Source of the DNA: G963663735 sp963663735
GTDB taxonomy: Bacteria; Acidobacteriota; UBA6911; RPQK01; JAPXNP01
DNA: 64,000 nt
Direction: 5' to 3'
Assembly: GCA_963663735.2 (NCBI GenBank)
Contig: CAXXHN010000001.1
Location: 1,302,001 to 1,366,000 of the forward strand
The notes under the pieces are model-generated. The model saw only the letters and a program-made list of their open reading frames with translations, did not search any database and had not been told where the DNA came from. This document shows, piece after piece, positions 61,738 through 64,000 of this stretch (its first letter is position 1; each line of letters starts with the position of its first letter). The translations under genes and the position numbers were made by a program.

Positions 61738-62882
61738 TCAGGCAGGCATTAATCTGCTGTTTGGACTGGCCTGGAGGTGTTCTCGGAAGGCATCCAGGCC
61801 TTCAGCGATGTTTTTGCGGCCAAAACCGATGCGGAACCTGTCCTGGGGGACAGGGAGCAACTCTGATCGGAAGACCGAAGGGGGAAGCAGAAGTACTCCG
61901 GATTTTTCTACCAGGTCCCTGCAGAAATCATCCGCTTTATCGGAACCCAGGTATTTGGGAAAACATACGCAGCCTCCCTCCGGGCGGTACCAGGTAAAAG
62001 ATCGGGGAACTCTTCAAAAAATGCGGAGAGCTTTCCCAGGTTCTCCCGCAGCAGAGCCCGGTTTTTTCCCAGGATTTTATTTCGTTCCCGCAAGGCTATA
62101 ATTGCCAGGCGTTCCGATGGAGCTGAATTGCAGATGGAAAGGTAGTGTTTGTAACGCTCCATTCTCTGGAGAAGATCCCGGTCTTTTGTCATGATCCAGC
62201 CTATTCTCAGTCCTGGAAGTCCGTAGGCCTTGGACATGACATTTAGCGAAATCCCCCTTTCGTAGATGTCTCCTGCCTGGGGCAGCCTTATAGAGGAGTC
62301 AAGTTCAACCATCCTGTAAACCTCGTCGCTGAAGAGGTAAATACCCCTGAAGCGGCAGATGTCGACAAGTTCGATAAAACTTCTTTGATCCATTACTGCC
62401 CCGGTTGGGTTATTAGGAAAATTTATGGAAATCAGCCTGGTTTCCGGGCGAATTTCTTTCTTAACCCGGTTTAGATCCAGGGACCATTTTTTATCCGGGC
62501 GCAGCGGAACGCCTGAGACTTTGCAGATATCAAGAGGCAGGGTCTCGGCAGCCTGGTAGTTGGGGACAGTGATAATCGCGTGGTCGTTTCTTCCCAGAAG
62601 CACTCTCATCGCGATGTAAATGCCTTCCTCAGCCCCGGCAAAACAGAGAATGTCCTCCGGATCTGCGGAATCGTAGGTGTCTGCGATTGCCTCCCTCAGT
62701 TCAGGCAGTCCGTAGGTTTCGGTATATCCAAGGCTAAGTTTTTCAAACTCCTCACGATCTTTTTCTGATCCCATGGAGAGGAGATCAGAAATGGACATGC
62801 TTTCAATGTCTGAAGCGGTCATGTGGTAACGGGCGGTAAACTCCCATTGGGAAAACCAGGTTTCGAGTTCAAAATTTCTCAT
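61738..62882 (-). CDS. Class I/II aminotransferase, apparent single-base frameshift near 61997
   Basis: The sequence reads as a PLP aminotransferase with SLGYTETYGLPELREAIA, FPNNPTG, YLFSDEVYR and the PLP lysine in VMSKAYGLPGLRIGW. In the given sequence the frame ends at 61908 with a false tail. Adding one A to the AAAA run at 61996-61999 (plus strand) restores a perfect C-terminal domain (PEGGCVCFPKYLG, then FRIGFGRKNIAEGLDAF) with a stop at 61738. The corrected protein from the ATG at 62882 is 381 residues, the normal length of the family. An in-frame upstream start at 63068 is less likely. The shift may be an error in a homopolymer or a real mutation. Confidence 0.82.
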
Positions 62883-63091
62883 CTTAAATCTGCTTTCGTC
62901 CGGGGCTTGTTTTAACGGCCCTTTCAGGGGACTGATATCATCAGGGCCATTCATTTTCAAAGGTTTTCTATCTATAATGGATAAGTGTTGATATGGCTTT
63001 ATATTATCCTGGATTACCTCCCTGTTCCTGTCAATCAGAAATGAAGGAGAGTAATCTTCAGCATTCATAACCTATGAAATGGGGTCTCGAT

Positions 63092-64000
63092 ATGAAAAAG
63101 CTCATAAGCCGAAGAAAAAGCATCAAAAGCCTGGGAACCCTGGGGGCGGCATCGGTAGCAGCCGCCACCTTGCCTGGAAATGAAGCCTATGGGGCTCCGG
63201 CAATACCTTCCTGGGGCGCCGCAAACAATGCCAGGGATGCTATCTTCGCAAAGGTTTTCTCAACACCATTTATTGATACCCACGAGCACCTGATCGAAGA
63301 AAAGGGCAGGCTCTCCGGGGCAAGCCATCCCCGGGTTCCATCAGATGACTGGAGTTTGCTCTTCAGCCATTACATAAATTCAGATTTGCGGACGGCCGGG
63401 ATGAGCAAACAGGAACTTGACAGGTTCTTTTCCCCGGTTACAGACCCTGTGGACAAGTGGAGAATACTGGAACCTTACTGGCTCGCGGTCAAGAATACCG
63501 GGTACGGTCAGGCCTCCCTTATTGCTATCCGGGAACTGTACGGAGTTGAGGAGTTATCAGCCGCAACAGTCAGAGAAGTCCAGGATGGGTATGAACGGGT
63601 TCGCAAGTTGGGTTTCTATCAATACATCCTCAATGATGTCGCGGGTATTGAATCCTGCCAGGTAAACAGCCTGGAAGGAACATCTTTTATGGAAACATCA
63701 ATGCCTTCACTTCTCATGCAGGACCTGAGCATTGTCGACATGTTTGCCTCCTCTGATTTCGAAAAACTGGCCCTGCCTGCCGGCATCAAGGTCAACTCCC
63801 TGGAAGACTGGCACCGGGTAATTGACTGGTGGTTTGCAATTTATGGGCCATACGCTGTAGCAGTAAAATCGCAAAATGCCTATTCCCGGAATATCGATTA
63901 CATTCCAACTTCGGCGGAGAACGCGGAAAAACCTTTTACCATGCTGCTTAACCGGGAGGAACTCTCCGCGGAGGAGAAGAAAACAGTTGAAGATCACCTT
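63092..64000 (+). CDS. Tat-like secreted amidohydrolase, truncated by the window end
   Basis: The frame is open from an ATG at 63092 (or 63074) to the end of the window, at least 303 residues. It starts with a basic and hydrophobic signal (SRRKSIKSLGTLGAASVAAATLP, a Tat-like arrangement). A metal-site motif FIDTHEHL near residue 66 (HxH) and later WRILEPYWLAVKNTGYG and WHRVIDWWFAIYGPYA segments suggest an amidohydrolase-superfamily TIM barrel, possibly near uronate isomerases. It diverges from the aminotransferase gene. The C-terminus and remaining metal ligands lie beyond the window. Confidence 0.7.
   Translation, partial: MKKLISRRKSIKSLGTLGAASVAAATLPGNEAYGAPAIPSWGAANNARDAIFAKVFSTPFIDTHEHLIEEKGRLSGASHPRVPSDDWSLLFSHYINSDLRTAGMSKQELDRFFSPVTDPVDKWRILEPYWLAVKNTGYGQASLIAIRELYGVEELSAATVREVQDGYERVRKLGFYQYILNDVAGIESCQVNSLEGTSFMETSMPSLLMQDLSIVDMFASSDFEKLALPAGIKVNSLEDWHRVIDWWFAIYGPYAVAVKSQNAYSRNIDYIPTSAENAEKPFTMLLNREELSAEEKKTVEDHL

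Noticed and set aside
1..64000. CRISPR arrays, transposases, phage genes
   Set aside because: No spaced direct repeats, transposase or phage structural genes were recognised on either strand.

Overview
The window is a chromosomal stretch of about 60 protein genes and one tRNA gene. It shows no phage, transposon, plasmid or CRISPR signature. Base composition is balanced and even throughout. Several families point to an Acidobacteriota-like organism, possibly a lineage close to Aminicenantes: a von Willebrand A protein of the acidobacterial type, DUF5916 and DUF1080 secreted proteins, a GH109-type oxidoreductase, and sensors ending in an IPICxxC four-cysteine module. The phylum is an inference from gene content. 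The envelope looks diderm (SppA, MacA-like adaptor, lipoproteins, a DUF5916 beta-barrel).

Layout. 1-5400: a GH109-like oxidoreductase, a membrane sensor with a C-terminal cysteine module, a 55-residue zinc-finger microprotein, an ECF sigma operon and a DUF1080 lipoprotein. 5400-17000: mostly minus-strand secreted or periplasmic proteins (DUF3943, a PhoPQ-type hydrolase, a DUF5916 barrel, a large unassigned glycosidase-like protein) with a 2-hydroxyacid dehydrogenase and a PAS histidine kinase. 17000-21300: an ABC ATPase and a MacA-like adaptor without a permease, and SppA. 21400-24850: GT2, B12-binding radical SAM and a GT87-like membrane protein. 24950-32130: a VWA protein, then a full SUF operon (Rrf2 regulator, sufB, sufC, sufD, sufS, sufT-like). 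32200-43500: two Tat-exported aldo/keto-reductase-like paralogues, a P-loop kinase-dCMP deaminase fusion, a GH78 rhamnosidase, a sugar isomerase-like TIM barrel, D-cysteine desulfhydrase with a cupin, tRNA-Cys and an FkbM methyltransferase. 43600-50700: GNAT, FabI, a membrane-anchored MsrB-MsrA fusion, a large membrane protein and a GspE/PilB ATPase with four tandem N-terminal repeats. 51100-64000: a DUF2178/XRE/HEAT operon under a palindromic operator, a five-PAS sensor with the cysteine module, a methyltransferase, a CDF metal exporter, a DMT transporter, a PilZ-LuxR regulator, a Spy-like periplasmic protein, a peroxiredoxin, a frameshifted aminotransferase and an amidohydrolase running off the end.

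Functional picture: a heterotroph that degrades glycans and glycosides (GH109, GH78, DUF1080, isomerase, esterase), with Fe-S and oxidant defence (SUF, MsrBA, peroxiredoxin) and many one-component or orphan signalling proteins. Points most worth a second look are the shared cysteine output module on two unrelated sensors, the eight-ligand microprotein beside one of them, the PilZ-LuxR fusion, the kinase-deaminase fusion, the four-repeat GspE N-terminus, the palindrome-controlled XRE operon, and two single-base homopolymer frameshifts near 61.3-62.0 kb.
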